Shown: positions 6,958 to 15,964 of the stretch, in pieces | Layout: every line of letters begins with the position of its first letter | How positions within the stretch are numbered: position 1 is the stretch's first letter | Assembly (NCBI GenBank): GCA_036960565.1 | Contig: JBALXQ010000002.1 | Location: 1 to 64,000, forward strand | Length of the DNA stretch: 64,000 nt | Reading direction: 5' to 3' | From: Bermanella sp036960565 | GTDB lineage: Bacteria > Pseudomonadota > Gammaproteobacteria > Pseudomonadales > Oceanobacteraceae | Notes under the pieces: model-generated | Seen by the model: the letters and a program-made list of their open reading frames with translations, nothing else | What the model was told of the DNA's origin: nothing | Databases searched by the model: none | Translations under genes and position numbers: made by a program

Positions 6958-9705
6958 TTACTTGGCATGATCCAGCGCGGCGCTAAAGCGAGAGCTGTAT
7001 TCACTGTAATGAGAACCGGTGGCACGCAAAGCAAACCAATTTAATTTTAGATCCTGAAGCTGCTGTTGAGCGTTAGGTTGTTTTTTGCCCATGTTTTGCT
7101 GCAGGCGTTTAACCTGCATGGCCATTCTGGCTGCTTGGTCACTGGCTGGGCTTTCCACTTCTAAGCTAATTTCCAGCTCTAGGCAAAGATTTAGGTAATC
7201 CTCTTCTTTGTGGTCCTGAGTATCGCTTAAACGTTTTTGAAACACCTCTAACACGCCTTTAGGTAGCTGGGTTTGCTGTAACTGATTCTCAAGACCTTCC
7301 TTATCTTCCTGTGGATTCAGTTCCCAATGGGCCATTTTCTCACTGATTTCGATAGCGGTTACCCACAGTGCTTGTTTGGTTTGCTGAGAAAGTTGCAGTT
7401 GGTTTTGCTTAACTTGCTCTTCAACCTTGTTTAGCTCTTGAATTTTTTGTTCATGGTAGCCATGTGGCAAATCCAATTCCGACAAGGAGATTTTAAGTGT
7501 CTGCAGTACGATGAGACTTTCAGTATCATTTGCTGCCATTAATGTAGCGGCTTTTTCCATTAATAGTTTTGCCTTATTTTTTTCATTAATCACTTGCTGC
7601 TTATGGGCTTCATTCTGTTCGCTGCGGCGATTAAATAAAGCATCACATTGCTCACGGAAGGTTTTCCATAAACCGTGTTCCTGACGGCCGGCGCTGGCAA
7701 TACTTTTCCATTTTTGCTGAAGATTTTTACAGGCCTCAATGGCGCTTTGTAAATCTTCTTGTTCATATAGTTCTTTAGCTTTATCTACCAATAATTGTTT
7801 TTGTTCGGCATTTTCCTGGTAATAATGACTAATTTTATCTTGGATAAGTTTAGTGGCTTGATGAAAGCGACTTTGCAAGGTTTTATGTGCACTGTTTTCA
7901 ACTGGACTGTATTTTTTATACTCGATATTTACCTGGTTCATTAAGCTTTGAACTGTTTTCCAGTCAGCATTTTCCCAATCGTTTTGTTCATGAAATATTT
8001 CAATCTGCTTACAAATTTCTTCTTTTTGTTCTTTATTGTACTGCTTAATTTTGGTTAGATTCTGGTAGTACTGTTTACAAGGCTCGTAAGCTGTATCGGC
8101 AGCCGTTTTAAAACGAAGCCATAAAGCTTGATGCTGGTGTTTGTCGGGTAATCCGCCAAGGGATTTCCATTGATCTTGCAAGTCGTGAATTTGATTGGAT
8201 AACTCAGTGGCTTCAGTTTGTGCGCCAATAAGGTTTTCCATGTCACTGCATAACTGTTCCATTTTGGGTGCGGTTGCAAAGCCTTGCCAATCTTTTAGCT
8301 CGTCTAGTTGTTCAGTTAGCGCTATAAAACGGCCGTTGAAGCTTTTATCATTTTGGGTTGGTATTTGTTTTAGCAACTTACGTAGCTTGGACTGCTGTTG
8401 CTTCGCATTTTTTATATGCCCTTCTTTAATATTCTTTTCAAGGGTATCTAACGTGCTGCTAATGGTACTTAACGTTTGTTTTTCATTTTTCTTGTGAATC
8501 TCAATAGCGTCTTTAATCTGCTTTAATTGGCTTTCAATTTGATGAAGTTGTTTGCCCTCCGGAAATTCTTTTGGCCAATTAACGGCTTTAATTTGAGATT
8601 GTGAATTTTTAAGTTGTTTCATTAGTGATTGAAACTCTTCAGCCACTTTTTCAGTTTCTGTTTTCTGTTTTTTAAGAATTATCAGGCTGTTATTCAAGTT
8701 TAATAATGGTGTGAGCAGAGCATTGTATTCTTTTTGAATGGCGTTACCTGCCTTGTGTAATTGTGCTGCATTGCTCCATGCTGCTTGAATAGTTGTGAGG
8801 TCATCAATAAGCGCGCTTTCTTCACCAATGACACCTGATTTGCAGGCGTCGAATACCTGCTGAAGTTGATCTAGAGTTTGCTTTTGTTGATCCTGTGCTT
8901 GTTGATCATTTTGTTGCTTCTCAACTAGAGCATTTTGTATTTCTTTATTTTGATTCAGAATTTCATCACATTGTTTGATGGCCTGAGTGAACTGAACCTT
9001 TTGTTGTTCATCTTGTTGGGCTTTTTTCCATGCCTGTTTAAGGTGAGTAAGTTCTGCAAGATAAGTGGGCTTGAAACTGGCCTTAGCCAACAGTAAGGCT
9101 TGCTCTAATAAACTTTTGGTTTGAGCCAGACTTTTTTGTAATTGCTCTTGTGCTTCTTGATATTCGGCCAACTTGTTTTTAGCAATTCGAGTTAGTGTTT
9201 TGTCTTTATTTTTAAACTGCTGCTCTATGGCTTTCAGTAAATCGGCTTGCTGAATTTTTTCTATGGCCAGTTGTCGAGCTTTAGCGCTTGGGCTTTGACT
9301 TATGAAATTAAATAGCTGTTGCTCGTCATTAATATTACTTAAAGCCGTTTGCGCCAGTTCTTTATTGTCGGCCATAGTGGCGATGGTCATAAGCATTTGG
9401 CTGTCATTGATTTGAGCTATTTTGTTATTTTGCTCAGTTAACTCATGACTGCCAAGGTTAATAAACAAAAACTGCTTAATGGCAGCTTGCTTAATCTTGG
9501 GGCTCTTGTCGGCAATTAGTTCATTTAGATCTGTGGAGTTCTGTAAATAGCTTAGGGCTTTAAGGCGGACATCTAAGTCTAGGTCTTTGGCTGCCAAGGT
9601 TTTAAGGATTTGAACATCACTTTGCGCATTTATAGAGGCCAAGCGTATTTTTGCATCAGAATGTTGCCACTTAGGAGTAAATAGATTTTTTAGAAACGCT
9701 GCCAT
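6958..9705 (-). CDS. DUF349-repeat coiled-coil protein
   Basis: A 915-residue cytoplasmic protein with no signal or membrane segment. The first ~190 residues are short helical repeats, HEAT-like in look (SDKSP.., DVRLKALSYL). The rest is strongly charged, glutamine- and lysine-rich coiled coil with repeated W-K-x-L/I motifs (QDQWKSLGGLP, LQQKWKSIASAG) typical of DUF349 repeats. Such ~900-aa proteins are common in marine gammaproteobacteria and their function is unknown. The start ATG at 9705 opens MAAFLKNLFTPKW. The gene ends 129 bp before the tRNA-fMet gene on the same strand. It appears to be a single-gene unit. Confidence 0.85.
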   Translation of the reverse strand: MAAFLKNLFTPKWQHSDAKIRLASINAQSDVQILKTLAAKDLDLDVRLKALSYLQNSTDLNELIADKSPKIKQAAIKQFLFINLGSHELTEQNNKIAQINDSQMLMTIATMADNKELAQTALSNINDEQQLFNFISQSPSAKARQLAIEKIQQADLLKAIEQQFKNKDKTLTRIAKNKLAEYQEAQEQLQKSLAQTKSLLEQALLLAKASFKPTYLAELTHLKQAWKKAQQDEQQKVQFTQAIKQCDEILNQNKEIQNALVEKQQNDQQAQDQQKQTLDQLQQVFDACKSGVIGEESALIDDLTTIQAAWSNAAQLHKAGNAIQKEYNALLTPLLNLNNSLIILKKQKTETEKVAEEFQSLMKQLKNSQSQIKAVNWPKEFPEGKQLHQIESQLKQIKDAIEIHKKNEKQTLSTISSTLDTLEKNIKEGHIKNAKQQQSKLRKLLKQIPTQNDKSFNGRFIALTEQLDELKDWQGFATAPKMEQLCSDMENLIGAQTEATELSNQIHDLQDQWKSLGGLPDKHQHQALWLRFKTAADTAYEPCKQYYQNLTKIKQYNKEQKEEICKQIEIFHEQNDWENADWKTVQSLMNQVNIEYKKYSPVENSAHKTLQSRFHQATKLIQDKISHYYQENAEQKQLLVDKAKELYEQEDLQSAIEACKNLQQKWKSIASAGRQEHGLWKTFREQCDALFNRRSEQNEAHKQQVINEKNKAKLLMEKAATLMAANDTESLIVLQTLKISLSELDLPHGYHEQKIQELNKVEEQVKQNQLQLSQQTKQALWVTAIEISEKMAHWELNPQEDKEGLENQLQQTQLPKGVLEVFQKRLSDTQDHKEEDYLNLCLELEISLEVESPASDQAARMAMQVKRLQQNMGKKQPNAQQQLQDLKLNWFALRATGSHYSEYSSRFSAALDHAK

Positions 9706-9895
9706 GTGTTAACTGCCTAATCCGTTTTGATGGATATTAATAGATGGAAATAATTTAGGGGCTATTCTACTTGGCTGAATCTTACTGGCAAGCCCTGTAC
9801 CTCTGTGCCAGTTATGGCGGGGCTCTAGCTATTTGAGCGTGCTTATAAGACAATCTGGCTATCTATTAAAAATAACTAAAATAACAACAATAATC

Positions 9896-10939
9896 ATGAT
9901 ACGCGCAACCATTCAAACCACTGCCTTATTGCTACTCAGCCTGACTTTGTTTGGCTGCACTGCCTTAGGTACTCAAACTGTTCCTTATGATCAGCTGAGT
10001 AAAAAATATACAGATTCTAATAGTCGCTATATGGATGTGAATGGTTTAACCATTCATTATCGTGATGAAGGTCAGGGACCTCCGTTGTTGTTGTTGCATG
10101 GCGTGGCGTCTTCGCTGCATACCTGGGATGACTGGACTAATCAGTTAAAGGGTAGCTACCGGGTCATTCGTATGGATTTACCTGGGTTTGGTTTAACCGG
10201 GTCCGACGCCAACCCCAATAGTTTGAATGCGGATTACGCCGAATACATGGTGGACATGATTGACAATTTTGCACAGCAGTTAGGGTTGGATCGATTTTTC
10301 ATGGCTGGTAGCTCTTTAGGTGGATACTACGCTTGGAACTATGCCCATGCCCATCCGCAAAAGTTGTATAAGTTGGCGCTGGTAGGGGCCACAGGCTATG
10401 CCCAAGACATGCCATCTTGGTTAGGTTTTGCTTCATTCCCCGGCATTCACTGGATTACTCCTTATATGATGCCCAAATTCATGGTTCATCAAACGGTGAA
10501 AAGTGCTTATGCCGATAGTGACTTTCCTTCGGATGAAGTGAAAGAGCGGTATTTTGACTTAACTCAGCGTCGCGGTAATCGAGAGTCTTATATCAAGCAC
10601 TTTCGCCAACTACGGGAAATGTCCTCGGATGATTCACTAGGTGAAAAAGTAAAAGAGATACAAGTGCCAACCTTGTTGATGTGGGGAGAGGAAGATAGCT
10701 GGATACCTTTGGATGTGATGCGCTTATTCCATCGTGATTTACCCTACAGTGAATACCTCACCTATGAGGGAATTGGCCACCTGCCTATGGAAGAGTTGGC
10801 AGTGCAATCGGCTCGGGATGTGAATAACTTCTTCATGTCTGAAATTCGAAAGGTTAAAAAACACCCACAGGAAACAGACATTAAGTTTTATGACAATCAG
10901 AACTATAACTTTCACATGGGACAGAACGAAGAGTTGTAA
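9896..10939 (+). CDS. lipoprotein alpha/beta hydrolase
   Basis: From the ATG at 9896 the protein has 347 residues and begins with a lipoprotein signal ending in LTLFGC, so Cys21 would be lipidated. The frame is open from a TTG at 9833, but that start would bury the lipobox. The alpha/beta-hydrolase core is complete: an oxyanion region LLLHGVASS (~65-73), nucleophile Ser140 in GSSLGG, acid Asp267 in WGEEDSWIP and His295 in GIGHLPME. The C-terminal 35 residues are basic and polar. It is probably a membrane-anchored esterase or lipase; the substrate is not predictable. Its nearest coding neighbour, sbcB, is separated by the repeat array. Confidence 0.85.
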   Translation: MIRATIQTTALLLLSLTLFGCTALGTQTVPYDQLSKKYTDSNSRYMDVNGLTIHYRDEGQGPPLLLLHGVASSLHTWDDWTNQLKGSYRVIRMDLPGFGLTGSDANPNSLNADYAEYMVDMIDNFAQQLGLDRFFMAGSSLGGYYAWNYAHAHPQKLYKLALVGATGYAQDMPSWLGFASFPGIHWITPYMMPKFMVHQTVKSAYADSDFPSDEVKERYFDLTQRRGNRESYIKHFRQLREMSSDDSLGEKVKEIQVPTLLMWGEEDSWIPLDVMRLFHRDLPYSEYLTYEGIGHLPMEELAVQSARDVNNFFMSEIRKVKKHPQETDIKFYDNQNYNFHMGQNEEL

Positions 10940-10985
10940 GGTTGGGTGTTTTTTAACCTGCTTGTAATAGTTTGATTGCAGTTCT

Positions 10986-11015
10986 CCCTATCAATTGCAT
11001 CCTGCATTGATAGGG
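10986..11015. other. strong hairpin before the tandem repeats
   Basis: CCCTATCAATTGCA and TGCATTGATAGGG pair over 13 base pairs with one bulged base and a three-base loop. There is no T-run, so a terminator role for the hydrolase gene is uncertain. It immediately precedes the 51-bp repeats. Confidence 0.5.
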
Positions 11016-11236
11016 TACCGTCTCTGGATGCATTACTGAAAGATGTTTCCAGAGCGTTCAAAATCCAGTTCTCCACTGAACATGACTGAAAAATGTTCCT
11101 TACAATTCAGTATACCGTCCGTCCCTGGACATATTACTGAAAGATATTCCCGACAATTCAGCATACCGTCCGTCCCTGGACATATTACTGAAAGATATTC
11201 CCGACAATTCAGCATACCGTCCGTCCCTGGACATAA
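11014..11236. repeat. 51-bp tandem repeat array upstream of sbcB
   Basis: The motif ATACCGTCCGTCCCTGG starts at 11112, 11163 and 11214, an exact period of 51 bp. Two full units are nearly identical and the third is truncated. Two diverged units lie to the left (GGTACCGTCTCTGG near 11014, and a shortened one near 11063). Each unit holds inverted repeats, CTGAA..TTCAG and GTCCCTGGAC. Units abut with no unique spacers, so this is not a CRISPR array. Because 51 is a multiple of three, long open frames cross it on both strands. Confidence 0.85.
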
Positions 11237-11305
11237 TGCCAGATGCCGAGCCAGCTTAAATTGGTTAGAATCGGGCTTTATTTTTATCTCTCCAGATGTG
11301 GCCTC

Positions 11306-12733
11306 ATGAGCGAATCTATTTTTTGGTACGACTTCGAAACCTTTGGTGCTAACCCTGTCTGGGATAGGCCGTCTCAATTTGCTGGCATTCGTACCGATTT
11401 AGAACTTAATATAATCTCAGAACCTGAGAATTTTTATTGTCGGCAGAGCGACGATTACCTTCCCCACCCAATTGCTTGCTTAATTACGGGTATTAGCCCG
11501 CAAACCTGTCAGCTCAAGGGCATGCCGGAAGCTGAATTTATTAAGCGAATTCATAGTATTTTTTCTGTTCCCGAAACCTGTGTCGCCGGATATAACAGCA
11601 TTCGTTTTGATGATGAGGTCACGCGCAATACCTTGTACCGCAACTTCTATGACCCTTATCAAAGGGAATATCAAAATGGTAATAGTCGTTGGGATATCTT
11701 GGATATGATGCGATGTGCATACGCACTGCGTCCTGAGGGTATTAACTTTCCTAAAGGAGAGGATGGCAAGGTAAGTTTCAAACTTGAAAGCCTAAGTGCG
11801 GCCAATGGCATTGTTCATGAAAATGCCCACGATGCGTTAAGCGATGTATATGCCACCATAGGTCTTGCCAAATTAATAAAAGATAAGCAGCCCAAGTTGT
11901 ACCAGCATCTTTTTAATTTGCGCAAAAAAGAGCTAGTAGCACCGTTACTGGATACGGTGAATAAACGTCCTGTATTGCACATATCGGGCATGATTGGTGT
12001 TGAAAAAGGCTGTGCAGCCATGATGGTGCCCTTAGCTATGGATGCTAAAAATAAAAACGCCGTTATTTGTTTTGATTTAATGAGTGACCCCAGCGCCTTG
12101 TTTGATTTAAGTGTTGAGCAAATTCAACAGCGACTTTTTACTCCTCAGAATCAAATGCCAAAAGGAATGACGCGATTGCCACTTAAAAGCATTCACGTTA
12201 ATAAGTGCCCTATAGTCTTGCCCGGCAAGATGGTGGACAGCGATGTGGCCAAGCGTTGGGGTTTTGATGGTGCAAAAATGCGTGAGCATTTAAACATCAT
12301 TAGAAATGGTCAGGACTTAACGCAAAAATTGCAATTGGTTATGACCCGAGAGTTTGAATCTTCAAATGATCCAGACGCCATGATTTACAGTGGTGGTTTC
12401 TTTAGCCATAACGATAAAGCCGCCATGGGAAAAATTCGCGATACCCATCCTGATGAGTTGATGAGTTTAGAATTGGCTTTTCAAGATCGTCGCTTGGAAG
12501 AAATGTTTTTCAGGTATAAGGCCCGTAATTATCCGCAATCTTTGCAAGGCGATGAACACGAGCGTTGGGAAGAGTTTCGTAAGCAAAAGTTATTGGGGCC
12601 TCAGACCGGTCCTGCGTTAAATTATCAAAGCTTCTCCACGGCATTAAATGATGCCGCCAATAGTGCTCCGGTTGAAAAACACGAGCTATTACAGGAACTG
12701 GCTACCTACGCTGAGTCTATTTATCCATTCTAG
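11306..12733 (+). CDS. sbcB: exodeoxyribonuclease I
   Basis: From the ATG at 11306 the protein is 475 residues, the length of E. coli ExoI. It is a single-strand-specific 3'-5' exonuclease acting in recombination and mismatch repair. The DEDDh motifs are visible: D9 and E11 in YDFETFG, RFDDEVTRN with NSRWDILDMMR, and HDALSDVYA. The ExoI-specific stretches ALRPEGINFP and DPDAMIYSGGFF-type C-terminal sequence are also present. An open frame upstream (to 11243) runs into the tandem repeats and adds a non-homologous N terminus, so it is not used. It is transcribed with the downstream SDR or alone. Confidence 0.96.
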   Translation: MSESIFWYDFETFGANPVWDRPSQFAGIRTDLELNIISEPENFYCRQSDDYLPHPIACLITGISPQTCQLKGMPEAEFIKRIHSIFSVPETCVAGYNSIRFDDEVTRNTLYRNFYDPYQREYQNGNSRWDILDMMRCAYALRPEGINFPKGEDGKVSFKLESLSAANGIVHENAHDALSDVYATIGLAKLIKDKQPKLYQHLFNLRKKELVAPLLDTVNKRPVLHISGMIGVEKGCAAMMVPLAMDAKNKNAVICFDLMSDPSALFDLSVEQIQQRLFTPQNQMPKGMTRLPLKSIHVNKCPIVLPGKMVDSDVAKRWGFDGAKMREHLNIIRNGQDLTQKLQLVMTREFESSNDPDAMIYSGGFFSHNDKAAMGKIRDTHPDELMSLELAFQDRRLEEMFFRYKARNYPQSLQGDEHERWEEFRKQKLLGPQTGPALNYQSFSTALNDAANSAPVEKHELLQELATYAESIYPF

Positions 12734-12778
12734 TGCTTTTAATATGGGTAAGCTTTAGTCAAATGATAAAGGAATAAT

Positions 12779-13582
12779 ATGCCAAGACTAGATGGAAAGA
12801 TTGCCCTGGTAACAGGGGCCGCTAGAGGAATAGGTCAAGGAATCTGTGAGCACTTTGCCAAAGAAGGGGCACAGGTAATTGTCAGTGACATAAACGATGA
12901 ACTCGGTCTAAAAGTGGCCGAAGGTCTAGGAGAAAAAGCGGGATATATACACCTTGATGTCTCTCAGGAGTCGCAATGGCAATTAGCGCAAACACACATC
13001 AAAGATAAATATGGGCATCTGGATATAGTGGTAAACAATGCCGGTATTACCGGTTTTTTTGAAACACCAGGGCCCCATGACCCCGAACATTTAGATTTAA
13101 GCAGTTGGCACAGCGTTCACAATACTAATTTGGATGGCGTGGCATTGGGCTGTAAATATGCCATTGCCTTAATGAAGGGATCAAATGCGGCCAGTATTGT
13201 AAATATCTCATCAAGGTCAGGCCTAGTGGGTATTCCGGCTTGTGTCGCTTATGCCAGTAGCAAGGCGGCGGTACGGAATCATTCTAAATCCGTAGCGCTG
13301 TATTGTGCCGAAAAATCCTACCCTATCCGCTGTAATTCTATTCATCCGGGAGCTATTTTAACCCCTATGTGGGATGCCATGCTGGGTGAAGGGGAAGCAC
13401 GAACAAAGGCCATTGCTATTGTGGCGGCCGATGTACCTTTGGGCACTATGGGTACCGCGGAAGATGTGGCCTATGCCGCTGTATATTTAGCATCTGATGA
13501 GTCTAAATATGTGACTGGCATTGAGCTAAACATAGATGGGGGGATTTTAGCCGGAAGTGCAGCAGCGCCTAAACGAGACTAG
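12779..13582 (+). CDS. short-chain dehydrogenase/reductase (SDR)
   Basis: A 267-residue classical SDR. The cofactor motif TGAARGIG lies at residues 12-19, with an aspartate-type NAD-binding loop (IVSDIND). NNAG, the catalytic serine in NISSRSG and the YASSK motif all follow in order. GG near the C terminus (LNIDGGILAG) is typical. It begins 45 bp after sbcB on the same strand. Substrate unknown; family members oxidise steroid, cyclic or hydroxyacyl alcohols. It lacks an adjacent catabolic operon, so no pathway can be assigned. Confidence 0.9.
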   Translation: MPRLDGKIALVTGAARGIGQGICEHFAKEGAQVIVSDINDELGLKVAEGLGEKAGYIHLDVSQESQWQLAQTHIKDKYGHLDIVVNNAGITGFFETPGPHDPEHLDLSSWHSVHNTNLDGVALGCKYAIALMKGSNAASIVNISSRSGLVGIPACVAYASSKAAVRNHSKSVALYCAEKSYPIRCNSIHPGAILTPMWDAMLGEGEARTKAIAIVAADVPLGTMGTAEDVAYAAVYLASDESKYVTGIELNIDGGILAGSAAAPKRD

Positions 13583-14012
13583 GTAAAATTAAGCCTCATA
13601 AGCCCGGCCACTGCAGAGCCCCTCATTACCTGAGCTTTTGATCCTCTAGGTTACTTTTAAATGCTTAACATTCGTTAAGACATTTCCGCTTTTCTGTTGT
13701 CCTAATGAAGGCGCCAATATGTGCTTAATCCATTTACCTTTGTGGCAATACACCAATTTGGCCAAAATTGACTAAAATTAAGGAAGTTGTGGCAATGAAA
13801 GCCACTAAAAATGCCCTTATCAGGTGGGTGATTCATGAAACTTGATAAACTTGTGATAGAAATGTGATAAATCCAACTGGGTATTGCTTTAAAATTTAAA
13901 CAAATACCAGCCTACAGCTGAACCCTCACTAGAGCCGTTTTTATTTAAGGAGGCTTTAGAGATTATTTAAACCAGGTTGGTGCATTTTCTTACAAAACTT
14001 AAGGGGTTTAAA
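13583..14012 (+). other. 430-bp non-coding stretch before the YHS gene
   Basis: I see no convincing gene here. A 16-codon ATG frame near 13795 has a poorly placed purine run and is probably chance. A perfect AAGGAGG at 13949-13955 has no start codon at normal distance. The sequence TTGATAAACTTGTGATAG near 13842 looks promoter-like but does not give a clean -35/-10 pair. It probably contains the promoter of the YHS/DoxX pair. Confidence 0.4.
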
Positions 14013-14471
14013 TTGCAACTATTTCGCCAATCGACACTGTTTTCTCTGGCTTTCGCCTGTTTTATTTCACTGGTTTCCAGTAATAGTTTTGCTGAAGATG
14101 CCATTTATACTCGCTTATTTAGCAGCACAGCCGTTTCCGGCTATGACGCAGTGGCTTATTTTACACAAGGCAAGCCAGTGAAGGGCGACTCAACTTATAG
14201 CCTAGAATATATGGGGGCTAACTGGAATTTTAAAAATGCTGAAAACTTGGCCAAATTTAAAGCAAATCCGGCCACTTACGCCCCTCAGTACGGCGGTTAT
14301 TGCGCTTGGGCTGTGGCTCACAATACCACCGCCAAGGGAGACCCTACTCAATGGACTATTTATGAAGGCAAGCTTTACCTTAATTACGATGCGGACATTC
14401 AATCCAAATGGACTTCAGACAAGGTTAATCAAATTCTTCTAGCAAATAAAAACTGGCCTGGCGTTTTATAA
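14013..14471 (+). CDS. exported YHS-domain protein
   Basis: The likely start is TTG at 14013, preceded by AAGGGG at 14001-14006; it gives 152 residues beginning with a clean signal peptide (MQLFRQSTLFSLAFACFI..) cleaved after NSFA. A TTG at 13977 and GTG at 13980 are alternatives without a good ribosome-binding site. The mature protein is a single YHS domain: VSGYDAVAYFTQGKPVKG, a central NWNFKNAENLAKF, and YGGYCAWAV. YHS domains occur in metal-binding or metal-handling proteins, but the function of this exported form is not established. A DoxX-like membrane protein follows 48 bp downstream and is probably co-transcribed. Confidence 0.85.
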   Translation: MQLFRQSTLFSLAFACFISLVSSNSFAEDAIYTRLFSSTAVSGYDAVAYFTQGKPVKGDSTYSLEYMGANWNFKNAENLAKFKANPATYAPQYGGYCAWAVAHNTTAKGDPTQWTIYEGKLYLNYDADIQSKWTSDKVNQILLANKNWPGVL

Positions 14472-14519
14472 AAACTCACTGATGCCACGAATTAAGATAA
14501 AGAATTTTTAGGAGTGAAT

Positions 14520-15026
14520 ATGAAAAACCCAGTAATTACCCTAGTAAGTTGGCTGACGGCCATATGGGCCGCGAAGGTATTTTTATCCTCAGTGCCGTAC
14601 AAATTTAGTAATCACCCGGATACCCAGCATATATTTGGTACCATAGGTGGCTGGATGAAAGGCATATTTGGTAACGGTATTGGACAGAGCTTTGTTGACT
14701 ATGGAGCTTATGCGGTAGGGACAGCTGAGATAGTTGCTTCTTTTGTATTGCTGTTACCCGCTTTGTTGTTTGTATTGGTAAAGCTAAATTTATTGTCTGT
14801 AGCACCACCGAGAAGTTTGTTGCATAGCCTAGGTTTTTTAATGGCGGCTGGTGTTATGACCGGAGCGGTATTTTTTCATCTGTTTACTCCCCTTGGTATT
14901 GAGGTGGTTCATGAAGGAAATAGCGACAATGGCTCTTTATTTTACGCGGCCTGTTCTATTTTAGTCATGGGTTATCTCATGGCATGGCTAAATTGGCAGA
15001 ATTGGAAGGCGCAGAAAGAACAGTAA
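14520..15026 (+). CDS. DoxX-like membrane protein
   Basis: The start ATG at 14520 has AGGAG (14510-14514) five bases upstream; an in-frame GTG at 14514 overlaps that site and is unlikely. The 168-residue protein has about four hydrophobic segments (near 5-22, 60-85, 100-120 and 138-155). KVFLSSVPYKFSNHP near the N terminus and an AEIVASFVLLLP segment fit the DoxX/DUF417-like family of small four-helix membrane proteins. Partner and substrate unknown. The close YHS gene upstream suggests an envelope redox or metal-related unit, by inference only. Confidence 0.75.
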   Translation: MKNPVITLVSWLTAIWAAKVFLSSVPYKFSNHPDTQHIFGTIGGWMKGIFGNGIGQSFVDYGAYAVGTAEIVASFVLLLPALLFVLVKLNLLSVAPPRSLLHSLGFLMAAGVMTGAVFFHLFTPLGIEVVHEGNSDNGSLFYAACSILVMGYLMAWLNWQNWKAQKEQ

Positions 15027-15077
15027 CATCCATGGCGTTTCAGTAGTCAAACACTGAAAGTAAATATTTAATAAGGC

Positions 15078-15101
15078 CACATTTCTAACGTTATAAATGT
15101 G
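15078..15101. promoter_or_regulatory. 24-bp imperfect palindrome upstream of the ATP-grasp operon
   Basis: CACATTT-CT-AACGTT-AT-AAATGTG is symmetric except for the two 2-base steps beside the core. It lies 23 bp before the first ATP-grasp start codon, so it could be an operator or a 5'-leader hairpin. A weaker inverted repeat, TTTCAGT with ACTGAAA, lies about 20 bp to the left. Confidence 0.4.
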
Positions 15102-15124
15102 ACATATACAAAGAAGTTGTCGTT

Positions 15125-15964
15125 ATGATTATCCGGATACTGCAAGTACTGACCTACATAGCGGGTTGCATTAGGTTAGGGGTGAAGCCCTGGCGCTTTT
15201 TTCAGCTCAATGCGCCGTATTTTAATGAAGTAAAAGGGATTTATTCGAAACTGGATATTGATCGATTAATTCCGGAAGAATGGCGCTTACAGCAGTTTAT
15301 GGATGTGGGTGGACGAGAGCCTAGCCAGTATCCAGTTTTTGTGAAGCCTGAGTGGGGGCAAAATTCGTATGGAATTGAATGCGCTAATAATCTACAAGAG
15401 TTAAATCAAATTCGTGAAGCTCGAGGCGAATCAAAGTTTAATTATCTTATTCAGCATGCTGCGCAGGAAAAAATAGAATTTGAAGTCTTTATGATTGCCG
15501 ATCACTCAGACTTATCTCGTGCTGCTGTATTGTCCATTACCCAGGTTCATAATCGCTGTGACGATGAATTTCCTATTAATGGCATACACAATGGAGACAC
15601 CTATTATGTTGATATTAGTAATGAACTCACTTTGGAACAAACAGATGCCTTATGGGATAATTTATCCAAAATCGGAGCGTTTCGAATTGCCCGCTTTGGT
15701 TTAAGGGCTAATTCAATTGACGATATGGTAAAAGGGAACTTTCATATTATTGAAATTAACCTTCTTTTTCCCATGCCATTATTATTAATTAGTCAGGGCC
15801 GTACTTTTATAAAAAATTGGAAATTTATTAAAATGGCAATGAATCATTTGATAAAGGTAACCAAAACTATTCCTACACAACAGGCCGCTAAATCAATATT
15901 TATGCGTAATGCTTGGTATAACCAAAAATTGAAAATTAAAGTACAAAGTGAGTCACCGGAATGA
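15125..15964 (+). CDS. ATP-grasp protein (first of a pair)
   Basis: A 279-residue protein that I read as an ATP-grasp enzyme. The ATP-binding lysine loop is VFVKPEWGQNSYGI (residues 71-84) and the C-terminal metal-binding E-x-N is E210/N212 in IIEINLLFP. The N-terminal domain is short and the rest diverges from D-Ala-D-Ala ligases, to which the fold is related. Carboxylate-amine ligation is therefore likely, with unknown substrates. The gene overlaps the next ATP-grasp gene by four bases (ATGA), which signals translational coupling, and an MFS gene follows. The AT-rich look of this operon, judged by eye, may mean horizontal acquisition. Confidence 0.7.
   Translation: MIIRILQVLTYIAGCIRLGVKPWRFFQLNAPYFNEVKGIYSKLDIDRLIPEEWRLQQFMDVGGREPSQYPVFVKPEWGQNSYGIECANNLQELNQIREARGESKFNYLIQHAAQEKIEFEVFMIADHSDLSRAAVLSITQVHNRCDDEFPINGIHNGDTYYVDISNELTLEQTDALWDNLSKIGAFRIARFGLRANSIDDMVKGNFHIIEINLLFPMPLLLISQGRTFIKNWKFIKMAMNHLIKVTKTIPTQQAAKSIFMRNAWYNQKLKIKVQSESPE

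Noticed and set aside
11014..11236. CRISPR array
   Set aside because: The 51-bp units are contiguous with no unique spacers, and no cas genes are nearby.
11243..11305. Extended sbcB start at 11243
   Set aside because: The added residues come from the repeat-array side and have no ExoI similarity; ATG 11306 gives exactly the usual 475 residues.
11033..11377. Minus-strand 114-codon frame with a 17-residue repeat (LCPGTDGMLNCREYLSVI) across the 51-bp array
   Set aside because: It overlaps the sbcB start, has no ribosome-binding site, and its repetitiveness is fully explained by a DNA period that is a multiple of three.
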